Shown: one piece after another, positions 36,129 to 44,288 of the stretch | How the letters are laid out: the number at the start of each line of letters is the position of its first letter | Position numbering within the stretch: position 1 is the stretch's first letter | Assembly (NCBI GenBank): GCA_049334165.1 | Contig: JBEGHD010000009.1 | Origin: JBEGHD01 sp049334165 | Lineage (GTDB): Bacteria; Bacteroidota; Bacteroidia; Flavobacteriales_D; Sanyastnellaceae | Length of the DNA: 64,000 bases | Strand: one strand, 5' to 3' | Position numbers and translations under genes: made by a program | Notes under the pieces: generated by a model | Told to the model about the DNA's origin: nothing | Databases searched by the model: none | What the model saw: only the letters and a program-made list of their open reading frames with translations

Positions 36129-36249
36129 GTCTTCCGGCAGATTGAAAGGACATTCTACGCACTGGATTCTTGTGGCACCCTCTGGGTTTCGTTAGCTTGC
36201 AGCAGATTTTCAAAATCGAAAAAATTAACCTGCAAAAGAGATAGAAATC

Positions 36250-37503
36250 ATGGAGAAAAAATTCAAGCCCGAAAGTCTGATGATGACTTATGGCTACAAG
36301 CCTCAGCTTTCAGAAGGAGCCATCAAATGCCCCATTTTTCAGACCTCAACTTTTGTCTTCAACACTGCCGAAGAGGGAAAGAAATTTTTCGAAGTCGCCT
36401 ACGGCAAAAGGGAAAAAGATCCGGGTGAAGAGCTTGGATTGATTTACAGCCGAATCAACAATCCCGACTTAGAAATTCTCGAGAATCGTCTTTGCCTTTG
36501 GGACAAAGCAGACGATTGTGCAGTTTTCGAAAGTGGAATGTCTGCAATCAGCACGGTACTCATGGAGTTTCTTGAGCCAGGGGATGTACTCCTTTACAGC
36601 AACCCCCTTTATGGAGGTACAGATCACTTCATCCACCACTTCTTACCGAAAATGGGAATCGAGACAATTGGCTTTATGCCTCATGAGGAGAAAGAAACGG
36701 TAATTGAAAAACTCGAGAAATCGGGGAAAGCCGACAAGCTAAAAATGATCTATGTAGAAACTCCAGCAAACCCAACTAACGATTTGACTGACCTCGGCAG
36801 TTGTCAGGAAATTGTGGAGAAATACAGTACCGAAGACAAGAAAGTCTTGATGGCTGTTGACAACACCTACATGGGGCCGCTATGGCAGAACCCCCTTGAG
36901 CACGGTGCCGATTTGGTGATTTACTCAGCCACAAAATACATCGGAGGCCACAGTGATGTAATTGCCGGAGCAGTGCTGGGACACGCGGATTTGATGACAC
37001 GTGTAAAAACATTGCGAACATTTCTCGGAAACATGGCCGGTCCCTGGACTGGTTGGCTACTGATGCGTAGTCTCGAAACGCTAAAGGTTCGAATGGAAGA
37101 ACAGCAGAAAAATGCCAAACAGGTAGCTGCATTCCTCAATGAGCACGAAATGGTAGAAAAAGTGAACTACCTCGGGCTGATCCCGGAAGGTCACCACGAC
37201 TATGAAACTTACAAACGCCAGTACAAAGGCTCTGGAGCGATGCTCTCTTTCGTAATAAAAGGCGGAGAAAAAGAAGCCTTCAAATTTTTGAACGCTCTCA
37301 GGTTAATCAAACTGGCAGTGAGCCTTGGAAGTACCGAGAGCCTTGCTGAGCACCCCAAAACTATGACTCATGCAGGAGTTGAAGAGGAGCACCTGAAAGC
37401 CCTCGAAATTAGCGACTCCCTCGTGAGGCTGTCTGTCGGTGTGGAAAACATTGATGACCTGCTCTCAGACCTGGATCAGGCGCTAAAAGCTAGCGCAAAG
37501 TAG
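36250..37503 (+). CDS. Cys/Met-metabolism PLP enzyme (gamma-lyase/synthase family)
   Basis: The 417-residue protein belongs to the cystathionine gamma-synthase/methionine gamma-lyase group. It shows PIFQTSTFVF, YSRINNPDLEILENRL, FESGMSAISTVLMEFL, NPLYGGTDHF, VDNTYMGPLWQNPLEHGADL, the PLP Lys in SATKYIGGHSDVIAGAV, and SLGSTESLAEHPKTMTHAG. An insertion between PIFQTST and YSRINNP (FFEVAYGKREKDPGEELG) is typical of the cystathionine gamma-synthase-like subgroup with unclear substrate. It could be a synthase, gamma-lyase or sulfhydrylase. A clear terminator follows. Confidence 0.9.
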   Translation: MEKKFKPESLMMTYGYKPQLSEGAIKCPIFQTSTFVFNTAEEGKKFFEVAYGKREKDPGEELGLIYSRINNPDLEILENRLCLWDKADDCAVFESGMSAISTVLMEFLEPGDVLLYSNPLYGGTDHFIHHFLPKMGIETIGFMPHEEKETVIEKLEKSGKADKLKMIYVETPANPTNDLTDLGSCQEIVEKYSTEDKKVLMAVDNTYMGPLWQNPLEHGADLVIYSATKYIGGHSDVIAGAVLGHADLMTRVKTLRTFLGNMAGPWTGWLLMRSLETLKVRMEEQQKNAKQVAAFLNEHEMVEKVNYLGLIPEGHHDYETYKRQYKGSGAMLSFVIKGGEKEAFKFLNALRLIKLAVSLGSTESLAEHPKTMTHAGVEEEHLKALEISDSLVRLSVGVENIDDLLSDLDQALKASAK

Positions 37504-37523
37504 CAACAGAATTTACAGAATTG

Positions 37524-37561
37524 GCCCGGCTTTTATCAGAACAAGCCGGGCTTTTTTTTTT
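37524..37561 (+). terminator. Intrinsic terminator after gamma-lyase-family gene
   Basis: The stem GCCCGGCTT (37524-37532) and AAGCCGGGC (37543-37551), with a 10-base loop, is followed by ten T residues. Confidence 0.93.
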
Positions 37562-37571
37562 GAGAAAAACC

Positions 37572-37579
37572 TAGCTTTG
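37572..37579 (+). promoter_or_regulatory. Candidate -7 element for rluF
   Basis: TAGCTTTG fits TAnnTTTG, comes just after the preceding terminator and 7 bases before the ATG at 37586, so the rluF transcript would be nearly leaderless. No -33 match is seen. Confidence 0.4.
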
Positions 37580-37585
37580 CCAATC

Positions 37586-38491
37586 ATGTCAGAGGGAACG
37601 AGAATCAACAAATACCTAAGTGAAATCGGCTATTGCTCCAGACGAGAGGGCGACAAGCTCATTGAGCAGGGAAGAGTAACCATCAACGGTAAGGTTCCTG
37701 AGATGGGTACTAAAGTGATGCCCAACGACACGGTAGCAGTTGACGGTCGTCAGGTTTCCACTCCCACGGAGGACTTTGTTTATCTCGCCTATCACAAACC
37801 CGTTGGTGTGGTCTGCACGACTGACAGTCGGGAGAAGGACAACATCATTCGCCATGTCAACTACCCAAAACGGATTTTCCCGATTGGGCGGCTCGACAAA
37901 CCCAGCGAAGGCCTCATATTCCTGACTAACGATGGAGACATCGTCAACAAAATCTTAAGATCGCGCAACAACCACGAAAAGGAGTACGAAGTAGCCGTGG
38001 ATAAGCCGATCAAAAAGAGCTTCATCGAGCAGATGGCTAACGGATTGCCTATCCTCGACACCATGACTAAAAAGTGCTTCGTGGAAAAAACCGGAGAACA
38101 CCAATTCCGCATCATCCTTACCCAGGGCCTCAATCGTCAAATTCGAAGAATGTGCGAATACCTCGGCTATAACGTCACCCGATTGAAGCGTGTCCGGATT
38201 ATGAATATCCCGCTCGATATTCCACTCGGTGAATGGCGCTATCTTACTGATGATGAGCTCAAGGAGCTGAAAGCGACCGTCAGTAAATCGACTAAAGAAG
38301 CACCCACTACAGACAAAGATGAGACGCAAACCCTAAAAAAGCCTGGAAAAAGTTTCAAGCAGAAGAAACCTGGAAAAGAAACCAAAACTCCATTCGCAGG
38401 AAAAAACAAAAACTCTAAAAACGCTTCCTGGAATAAACCGGGAAATAGGAAAACAGGGAAAGGCTTCAAACCGAAAAAGAAATTCAGGTAA
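37586..38491 (+). CDS. rluF: 23S rRNA pseudouridine synthase RluF
   Basis: The ATG at 37586 gives 301 residues. An N-terminal S4 RNA-binding domain (RINKYLSEIGYCSRREGDKLIEQ) is followed by the RsuA-type catalytic domain with IGRLDKPSEGLIFLTNDGD, whose Asp near residue 103 is catalytic, and GLNRQIRRMCEYLGY. HNHEKEY-like RNNHEKEYEVAVDKPI, ILDTMTKKC and PLGEWRYLTDDEL match E. coli RluF, which modifies U2604 of 23S rRNA, better than RsuA or RluB. The last 65 residues are a Lys-rich, low-complexity tail (GKSFKQKKPGKETK) absent from E. coli RluF, probably for RNA binding. Confidence 0.9.
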   Translation: MSEGTRINKYLSEIGYCSRREGDKLIEQGRVTINGKVPEMGTKVMPNDTVAVDGRQVSTPTEDFVYLAYHKPVGVVCTTDSREKDNIIRHVNYPKRIFPIGRLDKPSEGLIFLTNDGDIVNKILRSRNNHEKEYEVAVDKPIKKSFIEQMANGLPILDTMTKKCFVEKTGEHQFRIILTQGLNRQIRRMCEYLGYNVTRLKRVRIMNIPLDIPLGEWRYLTDDELKELKATVSKSTKEAPTTDKDETQTLKKPGKSFKQKKPGKETKTPFAGKNKNSKNASWNKPGNRKTGKGFKPKKKFR

Positions 38492-38758
38492 AGTACTGAA
38501 TCACAAAAATATAATCATCCCTCTCCGGCCATCTGGAATCTTCCCTAAAAGTTGATCATTATTCAACTAATCTCATTAACTTTCTACTTTATACCTCAAT
38601 CTAAATATTAGCAGAAACTCTACTTTTCAATTAATTTAAACTTCGTTGTAACAAAATAAAGAGCCCAAGCGTCCCACGATTAATTTGATTTTTGCGGGAA
38701 AACGCCCGCTTATTTTGAACCACTAAATCTTTCATAAAACCAAAACCATATCATCATT

Positions 38759-39325
38759 ATGAAAAGAAAAATGATAATTGCGCTACTTCTAGTGGCCTTT
38801 CCTATTGTTTTGATAGCTCAGAAAACAGAGGAAGCTTCCATTCAGGAAAAAAAAGATGAAGAACGAACACTACTTAAAAACGACATCGGGGTAATTTTGA
38901 ATGATTACAACCGCATCGGACTATCCTACCGCCACTGGTTTGGCGACAAGGAGCTAAAGAATTTCGGATTTCAAACGACTATAACTTCAAGTTCTAATAA
39001 TCAATATGACTTTGATTTTAATGGCGAAATCGGCTTCCTTTACTCTTTACATCGCTCTAAATACATGAGTTTGTTTCTCTATCAGGCCAACAGTTTTATG
39101 TATAACGAATTCAGCGGCACAAGGAACTCTGGAGAACCCTTCCTGAATATCTACAGAGGGTTCAGCAACAGTATTGGGATAGGGATAGAAGTTATTGCAC
39201 TACAACGACTTAGCATCAATTTAAGTGGCGGCTACAGGTTCAACACTTTTAAAAGCAGTCGTGATTCTGGCTACGGCAATAGCTTTGGCCTGGAAGCAGA
39301 GCTCGGACTCTTCTACAAGTTTTAA
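38759..39325 (+). CDS. Small outer-membrane barrel, paralog family member 1
   Basis: The 188-residue protein has a signal peptide (MKRKMIIALLLVAFPIVLIAQ), a charged plug-like segment (QEKKDEERTLLKND) and an eight-strand-type barrel: GLSYRHWFGDKELKNFGFQT, GEIGFLYSLHR, MSLFLYQANSF, IGIGIEVIALQRLSINLSGGY, and the terminal strand ELGLFYKF with C-terminal Phe. It is a paralog of the genes at 39391, 51281 and 51831. The role is unknown. A 267-base intergenic region lies upstream; it holds a small GCGGG/CCCGC hairpin and an inverted repeat GTTGA-N7-TCAAC at 38551-38567. Confidence 0.8.
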   Translation: MKRKMIIALLLVAFPIVLIAQKTEEASIQEKKDEERTLLKNDIGVILNDYNRIGLSYRHWFGDKELKNFGFQTTITSSSNNQYDFDFNGEIGFLYSLHRSKYMSLFLYQANSFMYNEFSGTRNSGEPFLNIYRGFSNSIGIGIEVIALQRLSINLSGGYRFNTFKSSRDSGYGNSFGLEAELGLFYKF

Positions 39326-39339
39326 TTAGCATTAACGAA

Positions 39340-39366
39340 ATCAACCTTGGTTGATCTTGCATCAAC
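39340..39366 (+). promoter_or_regulatory. Alternating ATCAAC/GTTGAT half-sites
   Basis: Between barrel paralogs 1 and 2 the sequence holds ATCAACC (39340-39346), GGTTGAT (39349-39355) and ATCAAC (39361-39366). This gives two overlapping inverted repeats, ATCAACC-N2-GGTTGAT and GTTGAT-N5-ATCAAC. The second resembles an FNR site (TTGAT-N4-ATCAA) with one extra spacer base. A -7-like TATTTTTC follows at 39369-39376. A regulator may bind here to control paralog 2 separately. Confidence 0.4.
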
Positions 39367-39390
39367 TTTATTTTTCTAAAACAATTCAAC

Positions 39391-39951
39391 ATGAGTTTCA
39401 AAACAATTACAATAGCCCTTATCGTACTCATCACTCCTATATTCACCTTTGCTCAAGAGGAGGTTACCATCAAAGAGAAAAAAGACGAAGTTTCCTCATT
39501 TATGAAATACAACCACGACTTGGGCTTTGCAATAGGCACAGTCACAGGTGTTGGCCTGTCTTATCGCCATTGGTTCAACAATACTAAGCTGCAGAAATTC
39601 GGTATACAAGCGACATTTGCTCCGTACCTCATCAACAAGAACTACCAGGAATATCACGGAGGTATCTCCTTTCTTTATCGAATCGCGGATTCGGAACATG
39701 TTAGTTTGTTTATGTATCAGGCCAATTCAATTGAGTATGCCGACTCACGACCTTCTTCGAGTGATAACGATCGAGATGTTTATAGTATGATCAGTAATGG
39801 CTTGGGAGTTGGTGTAGAAATACTAGCGCTTAAACACCTCAGCATCAACGTAATGACAGGATACCACCTGATAAATACTCGGGGAAGCGATGGTTCAACG
39901 GATACATCATTCGGGTTAAAAGGGGAACTTGGACTGTTCTACAAGTTCTAG
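39391..39951 (+). CDS. Small outer-membrane barrel, paralog family member 2
   Basis: The 186-residue protein closely follows its neighbour: signal peptide (MSFKTITIALIVLITPIFTFAQ), IKEKKDEVSSFM, GVGLSYRHWFNNTKLQKFGIQA, GGISFLYRI, VSLFMYQANSI, LGVGVEILALKHLSINVMTGY and the terminal GELGLFYKF. It differs mainly in the extracellular-type loops, for example SRPSSSDNDRDVYS. It is a tandem duplicate of the gene at 38759, with its own upstream inverted repeats. It converges on the hybrid kinase gene, whose stop is 6 bases away. Confidence 0.8.
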   Translation: MSFKTITIALIVLITPIFTFAQEEVTIKEKKDEVSSFMKYNHDLGFAIGTVTGVGLSYRHWFNNTKLQKFGIQATFAPYLINKNYQEYHGGISFLYRIADSEHVSLFMYQANSIEYADSRPSSSDNDRDVYSMISNGLGVGVEILALKHLSINVMTGYHLINTRGSDGSTDTSFGLKGELGLFYKF

Positions 39952-39957
39952 AAAAGA

Positions 39958-42039
39958 CTACAAGTATTTATTAAAAACTTCAAGCAATCGTTCGCGGTTG
40001 AAGGGTTTGGTAATGTAGTCGACCATCCCAGCCGCCCTGGCCTTGTCGATGGCTTCACGAGTTACATTTGCAGATAGCGCTACGATCGGGGTTTTGACTC
40101 CTCTCTTTCGCAATTCCTCTGTTGCCGTGAATCCATCGACATCCGGCATGTGAACATCCATTAGAATCAAATCGAAATCCTCTTTTTCAACGGCTTCAAT
40201 GGCTTCCCTTCCATTGGTGACCGTGGCAATTTCAATTTTCATCATTTCCAGAGTTTGCTTCAAGATGAAGATGTTCATCTGATTGTCCTCAGCAATCAGC
40301 ATTTTGGTTCCCGGAAATTCATTTTTCTGAGAATTCATTGATGCCCTGGACTCAGTGACCTCATCTTCTGCGAGATCATAACTCACTTTGACCTTGAATT
40401 CAGCTCCCTCACCCACTTGACTTTCGACAGTGATACTTCCTCCGAGCAAATCTAAAAGCTGACGTGTAATTGACAGACCTAAGCCAGTTCCCTCGTATTT
40501 TCTTCCCACACCAGAATCTACCTGAGTGAAGCGTTCGAAAATACTTCGTTGCTCTTCATTTGGAATTCCAATTCCAGTATCGCTGACCTCGAGTTCAAGG
40601 TCTAGATTGTCGGCTTTCTTAGTTGCATTGAGACTCACCGACACACTTCCTGTAGATGTAAACTTGTACGCATTGCGCATTAAATTGGTAGCAATCTGTC
40701 GAAATTTACCGCTATCGCCAATCACTTTGGAATTAGCGGCTTTCTCAATTTTCATACTGAAATCCAGCCCTTTGGCTTCAAACTCACTTTTATAAAGCTT
40801 ACAAATGTCTGTGAGTTCTTCACCCGGAGAGAACAACTCTCTTTTAAAAACCGTCTTCCCAGACTCAATTTTATCCATCTCCAGAATGTCATTCACCAGA
40901 GCTAGCAAACTCTTAGAAGACATTTCCATTTTATCGAGGTAATCCCTTTCCTTCTCTTCCAGAGGGCTGTCTTTCATTATTTCGATAAGACCAATAATCG
41001 CATTGAGTGGCGTCCTGATCTCGTGGCTCATCGTTGAGATAAAATCTGTTTTAAAGCGCGATGCTCTCTGCTCTTTTTCCCGTTCGATATCGAGAGCCAA
41101 ATTCGTGGCTGAAAGTTCCTCATTAACCAGCTGAACGCGATTTTTTTCAGCAATTGAGCGCAAGAAAAAATAAGTGAGTACACTCATCAAAAAGCTGATG
41201 AGAACTCCCAGAAAAAGCCAAACTATTCCTTCGAGGTTAAGTTTTGGATCCTTGGCCGATTTTGAAGGCATGACTTTGATGGTCCATACCTGATTGTCTA
41301 TGGGATCCACAACATATGATGAGGAGTGGTAAACATTCTGAAATACCTCATCCTTAGCTGGCGTATTGAAAGAGTAAAACTCTGTACCTTCTTCATCAAC
41401 CAGGGAAATGGCGTAATCATCCATCCCCGTCAGCAAGTTGTCAAAACGATCGGTGAAGTCCATTCCGGCTGTTATGGTTCCCTGAAACTTTCCATCGTAA
41501 TAAATAGGAGCGTCCACGAGAAATGCATACCCTCCTTGTTTCATTTCAGACCAGGGAGTAATATTAATGGACGAATCTTCCTTGTGCTTGAGCCACTCTT
41601 GTACTCGGTAATCGACCTTTGAAATATCCAGATTTAACGCTGGTTCATTTCCTTCTAAAGGTTCAATCTTGCGAATAACCATCGAGCTATCGATCCATTC
41701 CAGAAACAGAAAAGCCGGATTTTGATCGAGAATATTCTGCGCATCGTGAGACCAAAATTCAAAATATTCTCCGTTGGTGAATTCAATTCGATCTCTGAGA
41801 TTTGAAAGCGATAGAATATTTTTGCTAATACTTCGCTCCAACTTTTGAGTTGTGTACTCTCCACGAATTTTCAATTCATTACGAAATGAACTCTTTAAGG
41901 TGGTAACATATTCATTCCAAATTAGGAAAACAATGAGCACTGAGAGCAAAAAGACTCCGAATGAAATGAGAACTTGCCGTTTCTCCTGCTTTGCTTGATG
42001 ATCGTTTGAGAGGTTATCTTTCATTGAAACAATAATCAA
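39958..42039 (-). CDS. Hybrid histidine kinase with CHASE-type sensor
   Basis: The 693-residue protein (a second in-frame ATG at 42024 is equally possible) has a membrane helix at about 24-45 and an extracytoplasmic CHASE-like domain with FLEWIDSSMVIRKIEPLEGN and ALNLDIS. A second helix lies near 275-297, with a short coiled coil after it. The HisKA domain has its phospho-His near 337 (FISTMSHEIRTPLNAIIG). The HATPase has N-box RNAYKF, DTGIGIP and GTGLGLSI. A receiver domain at about 575-693 has phospho-Asp near 628 (LILMDVHMPDVDGF) and TKPFNRE. It lacks an output domain, so it likely signals to a separate phosphotransfer protein. The ligand is unknown. Confidence 0.92.
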   Translation of the reverse strand: MIIVSMKDNLSNDHQAKQEKRQVLISFGVFLLSVLIVFLIWNEYVTTLKSSFRNELKIRGEYTTQKLERSISKNILSLSNLRDRIEFTNGEYFEFWSHDAQNILDQNPAFLFLEWIDSSMVIRKIEPLEGNEPALNLDISKVDYRVQEWLKHKEDSSINITPWSEMKQGGYAFLVDAPIYYDGKFQGTITAGMDFTDRFDNLLTGMDDYAISLVDEEGTEFYSFNTPAKDEVFQNVYHSSSYVVDPIDNQVWTIKVMPSKSAKDPKLNLEGIVWLFLGVLISFLMSVLTYFFLRSIAEKNRVQLVNEELSATNLALDIEREKEQRASRFKTDFISTMSHEIRTPLNAIIGLIEIMKDSPLEEKERDYLDKMEMSSKSLLALVNDILEMDKIESGKTVFKRELFSPGEELTDICKLYKSEFEAKGLDFSMKIEKAANSKVIGDSGKFRQIATNLMRNAYKFTSTGSVSVSLNATKKADNLDLELEVSDTGIGIPNEEQRSIFERFTQVDSGVGRKYEGTGLGLSITRQLLDLLGGSITVESQVGEGAEFKVKVSYDLAEDEVTESRASMNSQKNEFPGTKMLIAEDNQMNIFILKQTLEMMKIEIATVTNGREAIEAVEKEDFDLILMDVHMPDVDGFTATEELRKRGVKTPIVALSANVTREAIDKARAAGMVDYITKPFNRERLLEVFNKYL

Positions 42040-42192
42040 TGCAAAATAGAACTATTTCGATAGATATTTCTATTGCATATGTTTATGAGATTAATCTGAC
42101 AGCACTGTCAATATGTTCTTACATCTTGTAATCTCTCAATCGAAATTTCTAATGAAATGACGATCATAAACATGACTGCAATTTCATGGGCG

Positions 42193-42208
42193 TGTGACAT
42201 TGATCACG
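42193..42208 (+). promoter_or_regulatory. CRP/FNR-type operator
   Basis: TGTGA (42193-42197), six bases, then TCACG (42204-42208) matches the CRP/FNR-family consensus TGTGA-N6-TCACA at nine of ten positions. Its centre lies about 43 bases before the start predicted from the -7 element at 42230-42237, a class II activator position. A Crp/Fnr regulator is encoded at 50053. An additional inverted repeat, TGACAG-CA-CTGTCA, is at 42097-42110. Confidence 0.6.
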
Positions 42209-42229
42209 TTTCTTCTCAAGTTCATGCGA

Positions 42230-42237
42230 TAAATTTG
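42230..42237 (+). promoter_or_regulatory. Candidate -7 element for DUF2892 operon
   Basis: TAAATTTG is a perfect TAnnTTTG match 27 bases before the DUF2892 ATG. No -33 TTTG is present at 19-20 bases, which fits an activator-dependent promoter using the CRP/FNR-type site upstream. Confidence 0.5.
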
Positions 42238-42263
42238 TTTTAAATCCTAAAACCAATAACATT

Positions 42264-42476
42264 ATGAAAATCAATATGGGTAAAGCCGATCGTGTAATCC
42301 GATTCTTGATCGCTGTAGTAGCCTCAGTGCTCTATTTTACAGGCACTGTGAGCGGCCTTTGGGGAGTTCTGCTATTAATTGTAGGAGCTGTGATGCTTTT
42401 GACAAGTTTAGTTGGGCTGTGCCCGCTCTACTCCATCCTGGGCGTAAAAACATGTTCAACGCAAAAACCGAAATAA
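42264..42476 (+). CDS. DUF2892 membrane protein
   Basis: The 70-residue protein has MKINMGKADRVIRFLIAVVA, a pair of membrane helices (VVASVLYFTGTVSG, GVLLLIVGAVMLLTSLVG) and the conserved CPLYSILGVKTC end. DUF2892 is also found as the membrane part of YgaP-type rhodaneses. The stop is directly followed by the ATG of the DUF302 gene, so the two are coupled; the promoter region has a CRP/FNR-type operator, suggesting regulation by oxygen, nitric oxide or carbon status. Confidence 0.88.
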   Translation: MKINMGKADRVIRFLIAVVASVLYFTGTVSGLWGVLLLIVGAVMLLTSLVGLCPLYSILGVKTCSTQKPK

Positions 42477-42869
42477 ATGAAGTACTTCATGAACACCACT
42501 ATCGAGGAAAAATCTTTTGACGAGGCCATAGAATTGGTCACCGAAAAGTTAAAAGCAGAAGGCTTTGGTGTCCTTTCCGATATCGATGTTACATCTACTC
42601 TCAAAAAAAAGATAGACGTTGACTTTAAGCCATACAGAATCTTGGGTGCCTGCAACCCTACTTTTGCTCACAAGGCCCTGAAAGCAGAGGACAAAATCGG
42701 AGTGATGCTGCCGTGCAATGTAGTTGTAGAGCAAAATGAGGATGGCTCGGTAGAAGTTTCTGCTGTAGACCCAATGGCTTCAATGTCCGCTGTGGATAAT
42801 GATCAGCTGGGAGAACTGGCAAGTGAAGTAAAGAACAAATTGGCAAGAGTTATTCAGAGCTTGAATTAA
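42477..42869 (+). CDS. DUF302 family protein
   Basis: The 130-residue cytoplasmic protein has the DUF302 pattern: TIEEKSFDEAIELVTEKLKAEGFGVLSDIDV, YRILGACNPTFAHKAL, IGVMLPCNVVVEQ and VDPMASMSAV, with the two conserved cysteines in GACNP and LPCN. The family has a TBP-like fold and no proven function; it is often found with DUF2892, rhodanese and sulfur- or metal-related genes. It begins on the base after the DUF2892 stop and is followed 13 bases later by a DUF6544-like gene. Confidence 0.9.
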   Translation: MKYFMNTTIEEKSFDEAIELVTEKLKAEGFGVLSDIDVTSTLKKKIDVDFKPYRILGACNPTFAHKALKAEDKIGVMLPCNVVVEQNEDGSVEVSAVDPMASMSAVDNDQLGELASEVKNKLARVIQSLN

Positions 42870-42882
42870 ATTTCTCATTGCC

Positions 42883-43953
42883 ATGCTCAAATTCGCCTTC
42901 CTATTTCTATTGCTTATCCATGGAGGAATCCATCTCCTCGGATTTTTTAAAGCTCAGGGCCTGGCCCGGATTTCAGAGATTTCATTGGAAATCCCAAGGT
43001 CAATCGGTTGGCTTTGGTTGATAGCTAGTCTGTTGTTTTTTCTTACAGCGTTGGTTTATCTCTTGAAGTGGCCGATGTGGTGGACCGTTGCCATAGCTGC
43101 TGTGATCTTGTCTCAGGTGCTGATCATCTTCTCCTGGCAGGACGCGAAATTTGGTACTGTGCTGAATCTCATTTTTGCATTGATTATCGCTGTGGGCATC
43201 GGTCAGTGGAACTTTCACAAAAGAGCCCAATCTGAGGTAAATGCATTTCTGGCTGAAGAAGCAAACAGTAAAGTTCAATCTCAAAAAAATGCGCTGCCAG
43301 AACTCGTTGAAAAATGGATAGAAACTTGCTCCAGCAAAAAAAACAGTGGGGTGGCAAAGTTTGATCAACGTGGGAAAATGAAGACTTCAGTTGACGGCTC
43401 CTGGAAAGAATTCACTGCGAAGCAATGGTCATCATTGGTGAGTCCTGAGTTTTTTTGGACAGTAGATGTCGGTTCTAATTCTTTCATGCAGTTTAACGGT
43501 CTGGATAAACTTATAGAAAATCGCGGAAGCATGAAAATTCACGCTTACGGTCTTTTGCCAGTTGTAAATTCAAGCGGAGAAAAAACCGATGAAGCTTCTG
43601 CCATTCGATATCTGGCAGAAACAGTATGGTACCCAGAGTCCGTTAAATGCCTTCCCTTAGAATGGGATGTTTTGAGTGATGACAAAGTTGAGGCGGCCCT
43701 TACAAATGAGGAGTTCTCAGTTTCAGGAGTTTTTACTTTTAACAAGCAAAATTTGCCGATCGCTTTTGAAGCAATGCGGTTTAATGATCAAACTGGCCAA
43801 CCTGAAAAGTGGCATGTTGAGATAGATCCCGAGAGCTATTTTGAAGTTGACGGGGCAATGATTCCGGCTCGTGCTCAAATTTCATGGCAACTCGATAAAG
43901 GGAAGTTCACCTGGTATCAGGTAGAGGTCTTGAACAGGATAACTCTCCAGTAA
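42883..43953 (+). CDS. DUF6544/DUF6920-like membrane protein
   Basis: The 356-residue protein has four membrane helices in the first 110 residues (LKFAFLFLLLIHGGIHLLGF, WLWLIASLLFFLTALVYLL, WTVAIAAVILSQVLIIFSW, VLNLIFALIIAVGIG). A soluble domain follows with FDQRGKMKTSVDGSWKEFTA, GLLPVVNSSGEKTDEASAIR, YLAETVWYPESV and a C-terminal beta-rich part. The QRG-x-M, ETVWYP and W-x-F-x-A-x-Q motifs match DUF6544/DUF6920. The function is unknown. It is third in the DUF2892-DUF302 operon. Confidence 0.78.
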   Translation: MLKFAFLFLLLIHGGIHLLGFFKAQGLARISEISLEIPRSIGWLWLIASLLFFLTALVYLLKWPMWWTVAIAAVILSQVLIIFSWQDAKFGTVLNLIFALIIAVGIGQWNFHKRAQSEVNAFLAEEANSKVQSQKNALPELVEKWIETCSSKKNSGVAKFDQRGKMKTSVDGSWKEFTAKQWSSLVSPEFFWTVDVGSNSFMQFNGLDKLIENRGSMKIHAYGLLPVVNSSGEKTDEASAIRYLAETVWYPESVKCLPLEWDVLSDDKVEAALTNEEFSVSGVFTFNKQNLPIAFEAMRFNDQTGQPEKWHVEIDPESYFEVDGAMIPARAQISWQLDKGKFTWYQVEVLNRITLQ

Positions 43954-43962
43954 CAATTTACC

Positions 43963-44277
43963 TCAAATCCGCTCAACAGAGTCTTTGAGAACTTTGGCTT
44001 GTTCCCAGTCCATGTCAACAATTGGCAAGGAATAAATCTCGGGAACGTTATCACCAAACTTCTCCAGGATTAATTGGTCGATTTTCGGGAAGAGCAATGC
44101 CTTGGTTTTCGCTTCCAACAGGAAGACTGACAACTTTTGGATTTGTTCTTTGTGCCAATTCCATCGCTCAATATTTCTCTTTAGGTTTACATCAATTGCA
44201 AGCTTATCCTGCAAGAGCCAACCAGCTATTTTTTCCATCTGCGACTCATTGTCGCTCACAATTCTCAGTAATACCAT
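43963..44277 (-). CDS. CutA-like protein
   Basis: The 104-residue protein has the layout of CutA1: a first strand (VLLRIVSDN), a helix (SQMEKIAGWLLQDKLAIDVNL), strands around IERWNWHKEQIQKLSVFLLEAKT, a helix (FPKIDQLILEKFGDN) and the C-terminal VPEIYSLPIVDMDWEQAKVL. The VPEI-x-SLP and EAKT positions align with CutA1 (PE-LPV and LKT in E. coli). Conserved CutA cysteines are absent. CutA1 is a very stable trimer with an old link to copper tolerance that remains unproven. It lies 11 bases after the tolC-like gene, so it may be the last gene of the TetR-ABC-HlyD-TolC operon. Confidence 0.65.
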   Translation of the reverse strand: MVLLRIVSDNESQMEKIAGWLLQDKLAIDVNLKRNIERWNWHKEQIQKLSVFLLEAKTKALLFPKIDQLILEKFGDNVPEIYSLPIVDMDWEQAKVLKDSVERI

Positions 44278-44288
44278 AACTCAAGTTT

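Noticed and set aside
36129..36249. Riboswitch (SAM type) upstream of the gamma-lyase-family gene
   Set aside because: The 121-base region shows no conserved SAM-I or SAM-II core that I can recognise.
38492..38758. Non-coding RNA in the gap before barrel paralog 1
   Set aside because: Only a small GCGGG/CCCGC hairpin and a weak inverted repeat are visible; nothing supports a specific RNA.
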